64,000 bases of DNA from DASUAS01 sp963841415 (lineage in GTDB: Bacteria; Actinomycetota; Acidimicrobiia; IMCC26256; DASPTH01): assembly GCA_963841415.1 (NCBI GenBank), contig CAWJCN010000005.1, positions 124,001-188,000 of the forward strand, written 5' to 3'. Of this stretch, positions 25,500-34,519 are shown piece by piece; positions within the stretch are counted from its first letter, which is position 1, and the number at the start of each line of letters is the position of its first letter. The translations under genes and the position numbers were made by a program. The notes under the pieces were generated by a model that worked only from the letters and a program-made list of their open reading frames with translations, was not told where the DNA came from and made no database searches.

Positions 25500-26372
25500 T
25501 CATGACCGAAGGCCGTCGAGCAGTGAGCGGACCTCGCGGGTGCCCATCGCTCCGTCGAGGCGCGTCGTGATCGTTCCGTCGGGACCGATCCCGAAGAGCC
25601 AGGGTTCGCCGGGGAGGTTCCAGGCCTCCACGGTCGGCACCAGCGCGGTCGAGGTCGCGTTGCGGTAGATCTCGACGTGGACGAGGTCGATGTCGTCGGC
25701 ATAGTCGTCCTTGACGGCGAGGAGCTGATCGAGCACCGGACCGCAGTACTGGCTCTGGCACCGGGCGGGGGTGGCGAACATCACCGCAACGGACCGGCCG
25801 GTTCCGATGACCTGGTCCAGCGACGTCGTGTGCAGCGGGCACGCCGGAACACGCGTGCACAGTGGATCGACGCCCATTGCGTGGGTGCGGGTCGGTGACG
25901 CAGCCCGGGGCGCGGCCGCGCCCGGAGTGGGCACCGCGGCCGATGCGCCAGCCTCGAACGCGGCGCTGACGACCGGGTGACCTCGTGGATGGATCTCCAT
26001 CTTCCAGGCGCCCGGCTGCGGGAGTGATGCATCGACGGTGTACACGCCGCGACCTTCGGGCAGGCCCTCGGCGTGAAGCGTCGCCGGCAAGGTGGTGGCG
26101 GCGCCCTGGGGTGAGGTCAGCTCGACCGTGACCGGCGGGCCGCTGGCGAAGCGTCCGCTGTCGTCGGAGAGCTCGAACGCGAGCCGTTGCGGTGTCGTCG
26201 ACACGTACGGATCGATGGAGAGCACCCCCGCGTTGAGATGGCCGGCGTGTACCCCGGAGCTGGCACCGCTGCTCGAGCCCCCGCCGCTGCACGAGCTCGC
26301 CAGCAACAGACCGGCCGCGGCACCCAGGAATTCACGACGCCGGAGGCTCGAGCCCGGCACGCGCGGCGTCAT
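25500..26372 (-). CDS. copper-cluster lipoprotein with thioredoxin-like C-terminal domain
   Basis: This 290-residue protein begins with a twin-arginine-like, lipobox-bearing signal (RRREFLGAAAGLLLASSC). A beta-sandwich-like region follows (residues 45-150), including LPEGRGVYTVDASLPQPGAWKM, similar to FixH/YtkA-type domains. The C-terminal 110 residues resemble a thioredoxin fold with a CQSQYC cysteine pair and WNLPGEPWLFGIGPDG. This could be a copper chaperone or redox partner like Sco/TlpA proteins. ATGA overlap with the CopC-CopD gene shows co-translation. The exact activity is inferred only. Confidence 0.7.
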   Translation of the reverse strand: MTPRVPGSSLRRREFLGAAAGLLLASSCSGGGSSSGASSGVHAGHLNAGVLSIDPYVSTTPQRLAFELSDDSGRFASGPPVTVELTSPQGAATTLPATLHAEGLPEGRGVYTVDASLPQPGAWKMEIHPRGHPVVSAAFEAGASAAVPTPGAAAPRAASPTRTHAMGVDPLCTRVPACPLHTTSLDQVIGTGRSVAVMFATPARCQSQYCGPVLDQLLAVKDDYADDIDLVHVEIYRNATSTALVPTVEAWNLPGEPWLFGIGPDGTITTRLDGAMGTREVRSLLDGLRS

Positions 26373-28231
26373 CGGATGGTCACCACCTTCGTGGCGGTCA
26401 CCTCGTCGGTCGGATCGACGAGCGCGGTGACGGTGACGCGCCACTGGCCGGCGAACGGGATCTGGAACCCGTTGGCGAGATCGTGACCGGGGCCGGCGAC
26501 CAGGAAGGGGACCTTGAGCGGTCCGACGTCGTGGGCCGCGTTGGTGAGCTCCATCGACATCTGGAGTGGGCTGGCGATGCCACCGGTGGTGGTCGATGCG
26601 GTGAGGTGCACGTCGTTCGGGCCTGTGGTGCCCGGCGCGATGGTGACGTCGAACCAGAACTTCGAGGTCTTGAGCGTCACGGAGACCGGCCCGTTCGTGG
26701 CCTCGTACGCTGGACGGGCGTCGACGAGGAGTGCGGTGATCACCAGGATCACGGCCGCGATGACGACCTCGACCCCGACGGTCCTGCGCAACCGCCGGCG
26801 CGCGCTCACTGCGTCGAGCCCCACGTCGGTGCCGTCCTCCCCGTCGCCGGGCTCGTCGAGCAACGCGACGCCCCCGGTCACCGGCGCCGGCTCCGAGCCA
26901 CGTGGGAGGGCGACGGACCCCGCGGCGGGCGATCGAGAGGCGACGAGCTCGAGCTCGTCGTCGTCGATCTCGGGGAGGCGATACCAGCGGTTCACCACTT
27001 CGAGGGTGAACGCGGCAGCCACGACGAGAGCCGCGAACGCGAGCAGCTTGGCGATCAGGATCTGGCCGTAGTCGGTCGAGCGCAGCGCAGAGACCGAGCC
27101 GACCTGGCGAATCGCCTGGAAGGTCCCGCTCGCGACGACAGCGGCGATGCAGACCATCGCGAGCCGGGAGAAGCGCGGGACGACGCGGTCGAGGACGGTG
27201 TCGTCGGCCGCCGGCAGGACGGCGATCGCCAGGACGACGATGCCACCGAGCCAGATGGACGCGCCGAGGATGTGGAACGCATCGGCGACGAGCGCGAACG
27301 GGACCCAGCGGCCGGTGGTCGCGTGCATGACGAACATCAGGCTGGCGGTGAGGAGCCCGGCCACGACGAAGCTGATCGCCCCGGATCGGGCGCGTCCGCG
27401 CCGATCGTCGGCGGCCGCTTCGGCCGACGCTCGCCCGAAGAGATGTCGGAGCACGGGAATCGTGAGGATCAGCGCGCCCACCCGAAGCGCAGCGTACTCG
27501 CCGTAGTGGGAGTGCCACGTATCGGTGAGCACGCTGGTGTTCAGCAGGTCGCGCAGTGGGAACGCAGCCGCGTAGATGCCCTCGATCGCGAAGCCGACGA
27601 TCGTGACGACGAGACCGACCCACCAGGCGCCCCACAACAGCAACCGGGCCCGACGGGATCGGCGCCCTTCCGGCCAGAGCCAGAGCACGAAGACCAGCCC
27701 GCCGATCAGCGTGAGCACCGACGCGTAGACACCGAACCGGACGGCGCCGTAGATCACGCCGACCGTCTTGCTGCCGCCCTGCGCCGACAAGAGCCTGGTC
27801 GCGAGCCGGCTCACGTCGCGCTTGGTGCCGACCGAGAACGTGAAGGCACCGGCGACCGGATGGGTGTCAGCCGAGATCACGCGCCACGTGACCACGTAGG
27901 TGCTCGGACCGAGATGCGGCAGCGTCGCCTCGACCGTCGACCCGTCGCCGCCCGGATGCGTCGGGCTGCCCATGGTGATCAGCTTCCCGTGCTGGTCGTA
28001 GAGGCGCACCCCACCCAGCTTCACGCCGACCGACTCGCCGAAGTGGAGCGTCACCTTGCGCGGTGGCGACCCGACTCCGTACGTGGTGTTCGTCGCCGGG
28101 TTCGTGCTCTCGAGCTGCGCGTGCGCGAACGCCGGCGCGGCGTCGAAGCCGAGCACCACCACGACGGCGGCGATCGTGGCCACGAACGCCACTGCCCCCG
28201 ACCGGAGGCGACTGCACGGTGGCGGCATCAC
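26369..28231 (-). CDS. CopC-CopD fusion copper protein
   Basis: This 620-residue protein combines three parts. A signal peptide ends before HAQLESTNPATN. It is followed by a CopC beta-barrel with the DTHPVAGAFTFSV motif (N-terminal His plus Asp/His copper site). Then come about eight membrane helices of the CopD type (residues 165-490), with conserved HSHYGEYAALR and DAFHILGASIWLGG. A final soluble beta domain of about 115 residues resembles YtkA/FixH. CopC binds copper outside and CopD moves it across the membrane. It is divergent from the ECF sigma gene, with about 180 bp between. Confidence 0.92.
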   Translation of the reverse strand: MMPPPCSRLRSGAVAFVATIAAVVVVLGFDAAPAFAHAQLESTNPATNTTYGVGSPPRKVTLHFGESVGVKLGGVRLYDQHGKLITMGSPTHPGGDGSTVEATLPHLGPSTYVVTWRVISADTHPVAGAFTFSVGTKRDVSRLATRLLSAQGGSKTVGVIYGAVRFGVYASVLTLIGGLVFVLWLWPEGRRSRRARLLLWGAWWVGLVVTIVGFAIEGIYAAAFPLRDLLNTSVLTDTWHSHYGEYAALRVGALILTIPVLRHLFGRASAEAAADDRRGRARSGAISFVVAGLLTASLMFVMHATTGRWVPFALVADAFHILGASIWLGGIVVLAIAVLPAADDTVLDRVVPRFSRLAMVCIAAVVASGTFQAIRQVGSVSALRSTDYGQILIAKLLAFAALVVAAAFTLEVVNRWYRLPEIDDDELELVASRSPAAGSVALPRGSEPAPVTGGVALLDEPGDGEDGTDVGLDAVSARRRLRRTVGVEVVIAAVILVITALLVDARPAYEATNGPVSVTLKTSKFWFDVTIAPGTTGPNDVHLTASTTTGGIASPLQMSMELTNAAHDVGPLKVPFLVAGPGHDLANGFQIPFAGQWRVTVTALVDPTDEVTATKVVTIR

Positions 28232-28413
28232 GTTCGAGACGAACCGTGGACCGTCATCGGCGGTGTTCTCCCTCCAGCGTGCGAACGCGACGGCACCGGC
28301 TGGGGCCCGGCACCTTCGAGCGACCCGCCATCGAGTAGACCGAGCGGAGGTACGGAAAGTTCCCGAGCGCCGCGCTTGTCGACGAGCGCAGACGACCGGG
28401 TACCGTCGGAGAC

Positions 28414-28911
28414 GTGATGCGGTCGCATCGGAGCCTGATGATCAGCGAACGACGCTTCGACGACCTCGTCCGCCTTCACGCCGGCGCCGTCACCGCCTAC
28501 GCGCGGGCCGTCGCCTCCGATCGTTGGATGGCTGACGACGCGGTGCAGGAGACGTTCCTCCGGGCGTGGCAATATCTCGATTCGTACCGCGCGACGGGAT
28601 CGTTCGAGGGCTGGCTCATCCGCATCTGCCACAATTGTCTCGTCGACCTCGCCACCCGTCGCACGCCCGAACCAGTCGCCGATCTCCCCGACGACGCGCA
28701 GGCACCGGATCAGTCGTGTGAGATCCACGAGCTGCTCAGAGAACTGCCGGTCGCACAGCGAGAAGTGGTTGCGTTGTGCGGGATTCTGGGTTACGGCTAT
28801 GCGGAGGCCGCCGAGCTGATCGGGTCACCGGTGGGCACCATCCGCTCGCGGTTGCATCGGGCCCGGTTCACGCTGGCGCAACGCCTCGAGATCAACGAGG
28901 TGAGCGCGTGA
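28414..28911 (+). CDS. ECF RNA polymerase sigma factor
   Basis: This 165-residue sigma-70 family member holds region 2 (AYARAVASDRWMADDAVQETFLRAW) and region 4 (LPVAQREVVALCGILGYGYAEAAELIG, with GTIRSRLHRAR) and no region 3, as in ECF factors. It starts with GTG-ATG at 28414/28417. Its stop overlaps the GTG of a membrane anti-sigma factor gene. The divergent copper genes and the downstream cytochrome/His-rich genes are likely targets; this is an inference from gene order. Confidence 0.92.
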   Translation: MMRSHRSLMISERRFDDLVRLHAGAVTAYARAVASDRWMADDAVQETFLRAWQYLDSYRATGSFEGWLIRICHNCLVDLATRRTPEPVADLPDDAQAPDQSCEIHELLRELPVAQREVVALCGILGYGYAEAAELIGSPVGTIRSRLHRARFTLAQRLEINEVSA

Positions 28912-29498
28912 ACGACGTCGCCCTGACGTGCACGAAGGCGTTGACCGTCATCGCCGACGGTTCCGACGGTTCCACCCCCGACGAGTTGCGTCGCGCGCAG
29001 GTCCACGCCGCGACCTGTCCCCGGTGCCTTCGATCGCTCGACGATCCCGACGCCGCCGACCGCGTCCTCAGCGCGCTCCGCCCTTCCGTCCTGGATCCAC
29101 CCCGAGTGTTCCGAGTCGCGATCGCGCTCGTGGCGACGATCCAACTCGTGTTCGCGATCCCGTGGCTCTTCGGTGCGACGCTGCTCCCCGACCACTCCGT
29201 GACGACTGCGCACCTCACCCGCGACGGCGCGCTCGGGCTGGTCATCGCCGCCGCCGGCCTGCTCGCGGCGTGGCGGCCGCGCTATGCCGTCTCCGCCATC
29301 GTGCTCGGTTCCATCGTGCTCGCCGCGCAGGCCGTCGCCGGCGTGATCGATCAGCAGAACCAGTCGGTCAACGTCCTCTTCGAGTTGCTGCACCTGCTGG
29401 TGTTGGTGATCCTGGCCATGATCGCGATCTCGGTCGCGACGACTCGGCAATCCACTCCCGACGCGCGACCAACCGCCCGAGGTCTCCGCTCGCTCTGA
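28908..29498 (+). CDS. membrane anti-sigma factor (zinc-finger type)
   Basis: This 196-residue protein begins with a cytoplasmic anti-sigma domain that includes the zinc motif HAATCPRC (HxxxCxxC), typical of ZAS-type anti-sigma factors. It is followed by four hydrophobic segments and a short tail. The GTG at 28908 overlaps the sigma factor stop. It would hold the ECF sigma factor inactive at the membrane and release it on a signal. Four spans are unusual, since most ZAS factors have one. Confidence 0.85.
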   Translation: MNDVALTCTKALTVIADGSDGSTPDELRRAQVHAATCPRCLRSLDDPDAADRVLSALRPSVLDPPRVFRVAIALVATIQLVFAIPWLFGATLLPDHSVTTAHLTRDGALGLVIAAAGLLAAWRPRYAVSAIVLGSIVLAAQAVAGVIDQQNQSVNVLFELLHLLVLVILAMIAISVATTRQSTPDARPTARGLRSL

Positions 29499-29615
29499 CG
29501 TGCAGGCCGATCGCGGACGGAACTCGCGGCCCGTGCGTCGGGTCTACCCCGTAGCGGCTTCCGCGCGTCGCCGCGGATGGCACTGCGGAGTCGACCGGAG
29601 GAGGCGTGGCCCAAG

Positions 29616-30008
29616 ATGACGAAGGACCGTCGGCTGTCGTTGTTGGTCGCCGCCGTGTTCGTCACCGTGCTCATCTCGGCGTGCGGCGGGTCGGGCGGCG
29701 GGTCGTCGTCGGCGCCGCAGTCGCCGAAGCCAACCGGTGCGCTCGCTCACGACGCCGAGCTCATCCACGGTCGAACGGTGTTCCAGGACAACTGCGCCGA
29801 GTGCCACGGCTTCAGGGGGGAAGGCGGGCTCGGGCCGACGTTCAATGACGGCAAGCTGCTGAGCGACTTCCCGACCGTGGACGCGCAGGTGGCGTTCGTC
29901 GAACAGGGCAAGGGCGTCATGCCGTCGTTCCGCGGCACGCTCAGCGCGGGACAGATCCACGCGGTCGTGCGCTACGAACGCGAAGTGCTGTCCCGACCGA
30001 CGAAGTGA
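29616..30008 (+). CDS. c-type cytochrome lipoprotein
   Basis: This 130-residue single-haem cytochrome c starts at the ATG at 29616 behind a GGAGGAGG site. It has a lipoprotein signal (lipobox LISAC, Cys23), a linker rich in Gly/Ser/Pro, the haem site CAECH at 60-64 and the axial Met in GVMPSF at 102. It would sit on the outer face of the membrane and carry electrons. Its stop overlaps the GTG of the next gene. Its position behind an ECF sigma pair suggests redox or metal-triggered expression. Confidence 0.9.
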   Translation: MTKDRRLSLLVAAVFVTVLISACGGSGGGSSSAPQSPKPTGALAHDAELIHGRTVFQDNCAECHGFRGEGGLGPTFNDGKLLSDFPTVDAQVAFVEQGKGVMPSFRGTLSAGQIHAVVRYEREVLSRPTK

Positions 30009-31069
30009 GGACGCGGGCGCGCGCTCCGCTGCTCGCGGTCGCGGTCGTCGCGATCGTCGGCCTGTCGGCGACCCCGGCGAACGCACACTCGCTGACCGGC
30101 CAACAAGCCACCAACTACAAGACCGTGATCATCGGCATCACCCCGGCAATCGCCGGGATCCACGCCAAGGTGATCGACCTCGGGAACCGCATCGAGCTCC
30201 GCAATGCAACCCACCACGTCGTGGTCGTCTTCGGCTACCAGCACGACCCGTACCTCAGGATCGGGCCTGGCGGCGCGTTCCGCAACGACCGGTCGCCGGC
30301 CACGTTCCTCAACCGGAGCACTTCCATCCCCGGACCCGTCCCGCACTCCTACCAGGCGACGGCCACACCGCACTGGAGCCGCATCGGCGACACGGTCGTG
30401 CGCTGGCACGACCACCGCACGCATTGGATGGGAACCGCCGATCCCCCCGCCGTGCAGCGCGATCGGTCGCACCGTCACGTCGTCATCTCCCACTGGAAGG
30501 TGCCTCTCACCGTCGACGGGCAGTCGGCCACGCTGACCGGCAACGTCATCTGGGTCCCCGGGCCTTCGCCGTGGCCCTGGGTCGCGCTCACCCTCGCGCT
30601 CGCCGCGGCAGTCGTCATCCTGGGGACGTCGGCGGTCGGCTGGCGGTTCCTGGGCGTGTTCGCGCTCGGCGGAGCGATCGCGACCGTGCTCGCGGTGGGC
30701 TCGTGGCGATACAGCACGGGCTCCGATCTCGCCCGCTTCGTCGACATCATCTACGACGTCGGCACGATCGTGCTGATGATCATCACGCTCGTGCTCTTCG
30801 TGCGGCGTCCCGACCTGCGGCGTTTGAGCCCCGTCGTGCTCGTGGCCGGCCTGATGCTGGCGGTCGGGACCGGACTGGCGAGCGTCAGCACGCTGTTCCG
30901 ATCCCAGATCCCCACGGTGCTGGCGCCCACGGCGGCCCGCGCCCTCGTTGCGGCGGCGATCGGCCTCGGCCTCGGCATGGTCGTCGTCGGGGTGATGCGC
31001 CTGCGTCCGCAGGAACCGGCCGCCCGCCCACGACGACCACCACGCGTCCGCCAGCCTGCGCCGCTCTGA
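30005..31069 (+). CDS. His-rich exported membrane protein of the copper cluster
   Basis: This 354-residue protein begins at a GTG overlapping the cytochrome stop. A signal peptide ends before AHSLTGQQ, again giving a near-N-terminal His. An external domain of about 150 residues is rich in histidines (THHVVVVFGYQHDP, WHDHRTHWMG, DRSHRHVV). About five hydrophobic helices and an Arg/Pro-rich cytoplasmic tail follow. I do not recognise a characterised family. The histidines and location suggest metal binding at the cell surface, with the helices anchoring or transporting. Confidence 0.75.
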   Translation: MRTRARAPLLAVAVVAIVGLSATPANAHSLTGQQATNYKTVIIGITPAIAGIHAKVIDLGNRIELRNATHHVVVVFGYQHDPYLRIGPGGAFRNDRSPATFLNRSTSIPGPVPHSYQATATPHWSRIGDTVVRWHDHRTHWMGTADPPAVQRDRSHRHVVISHWKVPLTVDGQSATLTGNVIWVPGPSPWPWVALTLALAAAVVILGTSAVGWRFLGVFALGGAIATVLAVGSWRYSTGSDLARFVDIIYDVGTIVLMIITLVLFVRRPDLRRLSPVVLVAGLMLAVGTGLASVSTLFRSQIPTVLAPTAARALVAAAIGLGLGMVVVGVMRLRPQEPAARPRRPPRVRQPAPL

Positions 31070-31166
31070 CCCGGGGCACGGCCAGCCCAGCAAGAGGCGG
31101 CTCGCCGTGGATCGACCCGGCTGGACCCGATCGTCAGCGTGCACTCGTGGCGTGACGGCCGCGGGG

Positions 31167-32501
31167 CTACCCGAGCAGGTCGCCCTGCACGGTCACGTAG
31201 TTCGATTTCTTGCAGTCGAACGTGCCCGCCTTGGTGGGATGGACGCGGACGAACTTGCCGTTCTTCACCTTGATGAGCACGAAGCAGCTCGACGTCTTCT
31301 TGTTCGCGATGTCGGTCGTGCCGATGATGCCGCCGGCGTCGAAGCTCGTGAGCTTCTGCAGGCCGTCGAGCAGGTTCTGGCGCGTGACCGCGTTCACGCC
31401 CTGCTTGGCGACGACGTCGTTCATGACCTGTTGGAAGGCGAGGCCGGCGACGTAGGAGTACATGCCGAGGCCGGTGGTCTTGGAGGAGCCGATGTTCTTG
31501 ACCATCGTTGCCAGCGCCTTGTTGTACTTCGTCTCGCTGAACGGCAGGTACGCGAGCCACATGTAGGTGCCCTCGGTGACGCTGCCGCCGGTCTGGATGT
31601 ACTTCGGGTCGTAGCACCCCCCGGCGCACTGCCATGTGATCTTGGAGGAGTCGACGTTCTGCAACGCCGCCTCCTGCTGCAGCTCGACCATCTGCGAGTA
31701 CGCGAGGCCGTCGAACACGTAGTTCGAGCCATCGGTCTTGATCTGTTGCACGACCGGCGTGTAGGCGCTCTGCGGGTCACGACCGGACTTGGTGACCTCC
31801 TGGTCGTTCCCGATCCCGGCCTGCGTCGTCACGTCGGTCTGCACCTCGATGGCGCGGTACGCGTCCTTCGTGTCTCCCGGAAGCACGAACGCCCCGTGCA
31901 GCTTCTTGTCGACGTTCTTCAGCAGCCACTTCTCCGCACCCTGCTGACCCTGGTAGGTCTGCGGGTTCTGATCCGCCGTGTCGCACAGCAGTTGCGGCGG
32001 CTGGGCCGGGAACGACACGGACGCGCACTGGTGCGGCACCCCGGTCACGATCCCGCCGATGTCGGGCAGCCCGATGGCCTGGCCGCTCTGGTCCTGGCAG
32101 TTGACCTCGTCGTCGACGCTGGTCAGGAACAGCGTCGCGCTGCCGATCACCGCGAAGTCGTTCTGACACGCCTTGATCATCGCGTTGCGCGAATCGTTGG
32201 CGTTGAGCTTCGAGTCGTAGAAGTCCACCACGACCTTGCGGCCACCGATGCCGCCCTGCTGGTTGATGGTCTTCGCGACGCCGTTCACCGCGTCGACCGA
32301 ACCCTGGAAGAGCCCGGGCTGGAACGGGTTGTCGACATCGGCGATCACCCCGATGTGGATCTCCGTGGCGGTGACACCGACGTCGGTCGCCGTCGGCTTC
32401 TCATTGGCCGCGCGGCTGGTCGCACCGGCGACGCCGCCGGCGACCGCGAGACCCCCCACGACGAGCGCGACGACCATCGAACTCCCGACACGTGCTCTCA
32501 C
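31167..32501 (-). CDS. ABC transporter substrate-binding protein, branched-chain amino acid type (orphan)
   Basis: This 444-residue periplasmic-binding-protein type 1 was started at the GTG at 32501, where a signal peptide (SSMVVALVVGGLAVAGGVAG) begins. Conserved features are EIHIGVIADVDNPF and INQQGGIGGRKVVVDFYDSK, the family's beginning of lobe one. Cysteine pairs (CQDQ, CDTAD, CAGGCYD) are present. No permease or ATPase genes lie in the window. Such orphans in Actinobacteria bind steroids, aromatics or amides as well as amino acids. The adjacent ring-cleavage cluster suggests uptake or sensing of its substrate. Confidence 0.85.
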   Translation of the reverse strand: MRARVGSSMVVALVVGGLAVAGGVAGATSRAANEKPTATDVGVTATEIHIGVIADVDNPFQPGLFQGSVDAVNGVAKTINQQGGIGGRKVVVDFYDSKLNANDSRNAMIKACQNDFAVIGSATLFLTSVDDEVNCQDQSGQAIGLPDIGGIVTGVPHQCASVSFPAQPPQLLCDTADQNPQTYQGQQGAEKWLLKNVDKKLHGAFVLPGDTKDAYRAIEVQTDVTTQAGIGNDQEVTKSGRDPQSAYTPVVQQIKTDGSNYVFDGLAYSQMVELQQEAALQNVDSSKITWQCAGGCYDPKYIQTGGSVTEGTYMWLAYLPFSETKYNKALATMVKNIGSSKTTGLGMYSYVAGLAFQQVMNDVVAKQGVNAVTRQNLLDGLQKLTSFDAGGIIGTTDIANKKTSSCFVLIKVKNGKFVRVHPTKAGTFDCKKSNYVTVQGDLLG

Positions 32502-32562
32502 GAATTCCCCCTGCTCGTGCTTGCACCCGCGCGGTGGCGCGAGTGTCGGGTAGGCGATGCCA

Positions 32563-33441
32563 TCAGCCGGCACTCCCCCAGCGGTGCCCCCAATAGCTCA
32601 CCGCCGTGATCTCGGTCGCGACCCACGAAGCGGGATCCACGAGTCGGCCGCCCGTGCCGTACTCCACGTCGAACCCGCCGGGCGTCGCCGCGTAGAACGA
32701 GAGCATGTGGTCGTTGGTGTGGCGTCCGAGCGACGCCGAGATCGCGACGTCGAGGTCACGGCAGCGGTCGAGGCCCCGCCCCACCGCGTCGAGATCGTCG
32801 ACCTCGATCATGAGGTGCACGATGCCGCTCGGCACGGGTCCCCCGAACAGCGCGAGGCTGTGGTGACGGGGGTTGCAGCCGAGGAACCGGATCCACGCGT
32901 CACCACCGTCGGAGCCCATGCCCGGCAGGCGCATGGAGTCGCGGTGCTGGAACCCGAGGATCCCCTCGTAGAAGCGCATCGCCGCGTCGATGTCCGGCTG
33001 CGGCAGGACGACGTGCCCGAGGCCGAGGTCTCCCGCCACGAAGCGGGTCCCGGCTCTCGGCGCCAACGGGCGGTGGTCGAGGGCCGGCCCGGCGTAGATC
33101 TCCAACTGGGTGCCGCCCGGATCGCAGACGTGCACGAGCGCTTCGACCCGTCGGTCCGCCAGCTCCTCGCGCGTCGCGTCGCGGACGTCGAAGCCGGCAT
33201 CCTCGAGCGCGTCGGTGACCCGGGCCAGGCCGCGGAGTCCGGATGTCTCCCACCCGACGGCAGCCAGCCGGTCGGTGTCGGCGGCGGCGACGACCAGCCG
33301 CGCCGGACGCTCGTCGATCCGGGCGCGGAGGCAGTCCCCGTCACGCGCCACGTCCATGTCGAGGCCGTCGCGGAGGAAGCGCTCCCACGCGTCGAGATCG
33401 GTCGCCTCCAGTCTCAGGTAGCCCAGTGCACGGATGTCCAT
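32563..33441 (-). CDS. extradiol ring-cleavage dioxygenase, BphC/HsaC-like
   Basis: This 292-residue two-module type I extradiol dioxygenase has candidate iron ligands His143 (LGHVVLP), His209 (VHLMIEV) and Glu260 (GGFDVEYG), which sit at almost the same positions as His146, His210 and Glu260 of BphC. It cleaves a catechol meta to the hydroxyls. The length and the neighbouring HsaA- and HsaD-like genes favour a steroid-type (4,5-seco) catechol, but biphenyl-type catechols are equally compatible. It starts at the ATG at 33441, 162 bp after the SDR stop. Confidence 0.88.
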   Translation of the reverse strand: MDIRALGYLRLEATDLDAWERFLRDGLDMDVARDGDCLRARIDERPARLVVAAADTDRLAAVGWETSGLRGLARVTDALEDAGFDVRDATREELADRRVEALVHVCDPGGTQLEIYAGPALDHRPLAPRAGTRFVAGDLGLGHVVLPQPDIDAAMRFYEGILGFQHRDSMRLPGMGSDGGDAWIRFLGCNPRHHSLALFGGPVPSGIVHLMIEVDDLDAVGRGLDRCRDLDVAISASLGRHTNDHMLSFYAATPGGFDVEYGTGGRLVDPASWVATEITAVSYWGHRWGSAG

Positions 33442-33603
33442 GTGCTCTCCAGTTCGGGGCACCGCCTGGCCCACCGGTTCGATCCGCTCGATCAGAGGCA
33501 CGACGATCGCGCCTCCCGTCCGAGTCGCTCCACACTGTGCGCTCCGGCACCGCGCGAGTCCCCTTCCGGTCCCGGCCAACGGAATCCCGTCGGCTCGCCT
33601 GGA

Positions 33604-34443
33604 TCAGAACCCGGACACCAGCCGATCCCCGGGCAGCGCGCGGTCGCCGTAGAGGCGGGCCTGGTAGCGGCGCATCCCCGCCAGCCACCGGTCGATGTCG
33701 TCGGCTTTCTGCACCACCTGCCCGGCGACCTCGGGGTGCGGGAGCACCCAGAAGCGCTCGGCGGCGATGGCCTCGATGCACTGCCGGGCGACCTCGTCGG
33801 GCTCGAGGACCGCGTCGGAAGGTGGGACACCGAGCGGGCCATCGGACGACGGGTCCGCCACGCGCGCGTCGGGGCTGTTCGCGGTGATGTTGGTCCGCAC
33901 CGCCTGGGGGCAGAGGACCGACACCCGGATCCCCTGGTGGTGATGGGTGATGGCGAGCCACTCGGCGAGCGCGACCGCGGCGTGCTTCGTGATCGTGTAG
34001 CCCATCGATCCGACCTGGGTGAGAAGGCCCGCCGCTGACGCGGTGTTGAGGAGGTAGCCCTGGCCCCGCGAGATCATCGACGGCAGCACGGCGCGCGCCG
34101 CATGCACGTGCGCGAGGACGTGCACCTCCCACAAGGCCTGGAGAACCTCGTCGGGCTCCTCGACCCCGCCCTGGGTGACGAAGCCGGCGTTCGAGCAGAA
34201 CAGGTCGATGGCCCCGTGCGCCGACTCGGTCGTGCGCACCAGCCCGACGATCGCCGCCTCGTCACGGACGTCGAGGGTCGCCGCCGTGCCGTCGATGGAC
34301 GCCGCCACCGACGCCGCCGCGTCGCTGTCGCGATCGGCCACCACCACGTGGCGAGCGCCGGCCTCCGTCGCCGCGCTCGCCAACGCGGCACCGATGCCGG
34401 AGCCACCGCCGGTGACCACCACGACCCGGTCGACGAGATCCAT
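33604..34443 (-). CDS. SDR-family oxidoreductase
   Basis: This 279-residue classical short-chain dehydrogenase has TGGGSGIGAALASA (cofactor), CSNAGFV, catalytic Ser in NTASAAGLLTQ and YTITKHA (Tyr-x3-Lys). VADRDSD after beta-2 suggests NAD(H). It lies between the sulfatase and the extradiol dioxygenase on the same strand, so a dehydrogenation of the ring-bearing substrate (for example hydroxysteroid to ketone) is plausible. No substrate-specific residue can be read from the sequence alone. Confidence 0.86.
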   Translation of the reverse strand: MDLVDRVVVVTGGGSGIGAALASAATEAGARHVVVADRDSDAAASVAASIDGTAATLDVRDEAAIVGLVRTTESAHGAIDLFCSNAGFVTQGGVEEPDEVLQALWEVHVLAHVHAARAVLPSMISRGQGYLLNTASAAGLLTQVGSMGYTITKHAAVALAEWLAITHHHQGIRVSVLCPQAVRTNITANSPDARVADPSSDGPLGVPPSDAVLEPDEVARQCIEAIAAERFWVLPHPEVAGQVVQKADDIDRWLAGMRRYQARLYGDRALPGDRLVSGF

Positions 34444-34519
34444 GGTCGGACCGTATGCCCGGCGACGAAGCCACCCCGCCGCGCATCCCGCCCATCGGGA
34501 CGAGCCGTCGGCGAAGGCG

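Noticed and set aside
26483..28417. A 644-codon plus-strand frame opposite CopC-CopD
   Set aside because: Antisense shadow. The translated text is low-complexity Arg/Asp/Glu/His and the real CopC and CopD motifs are on the minus strand.
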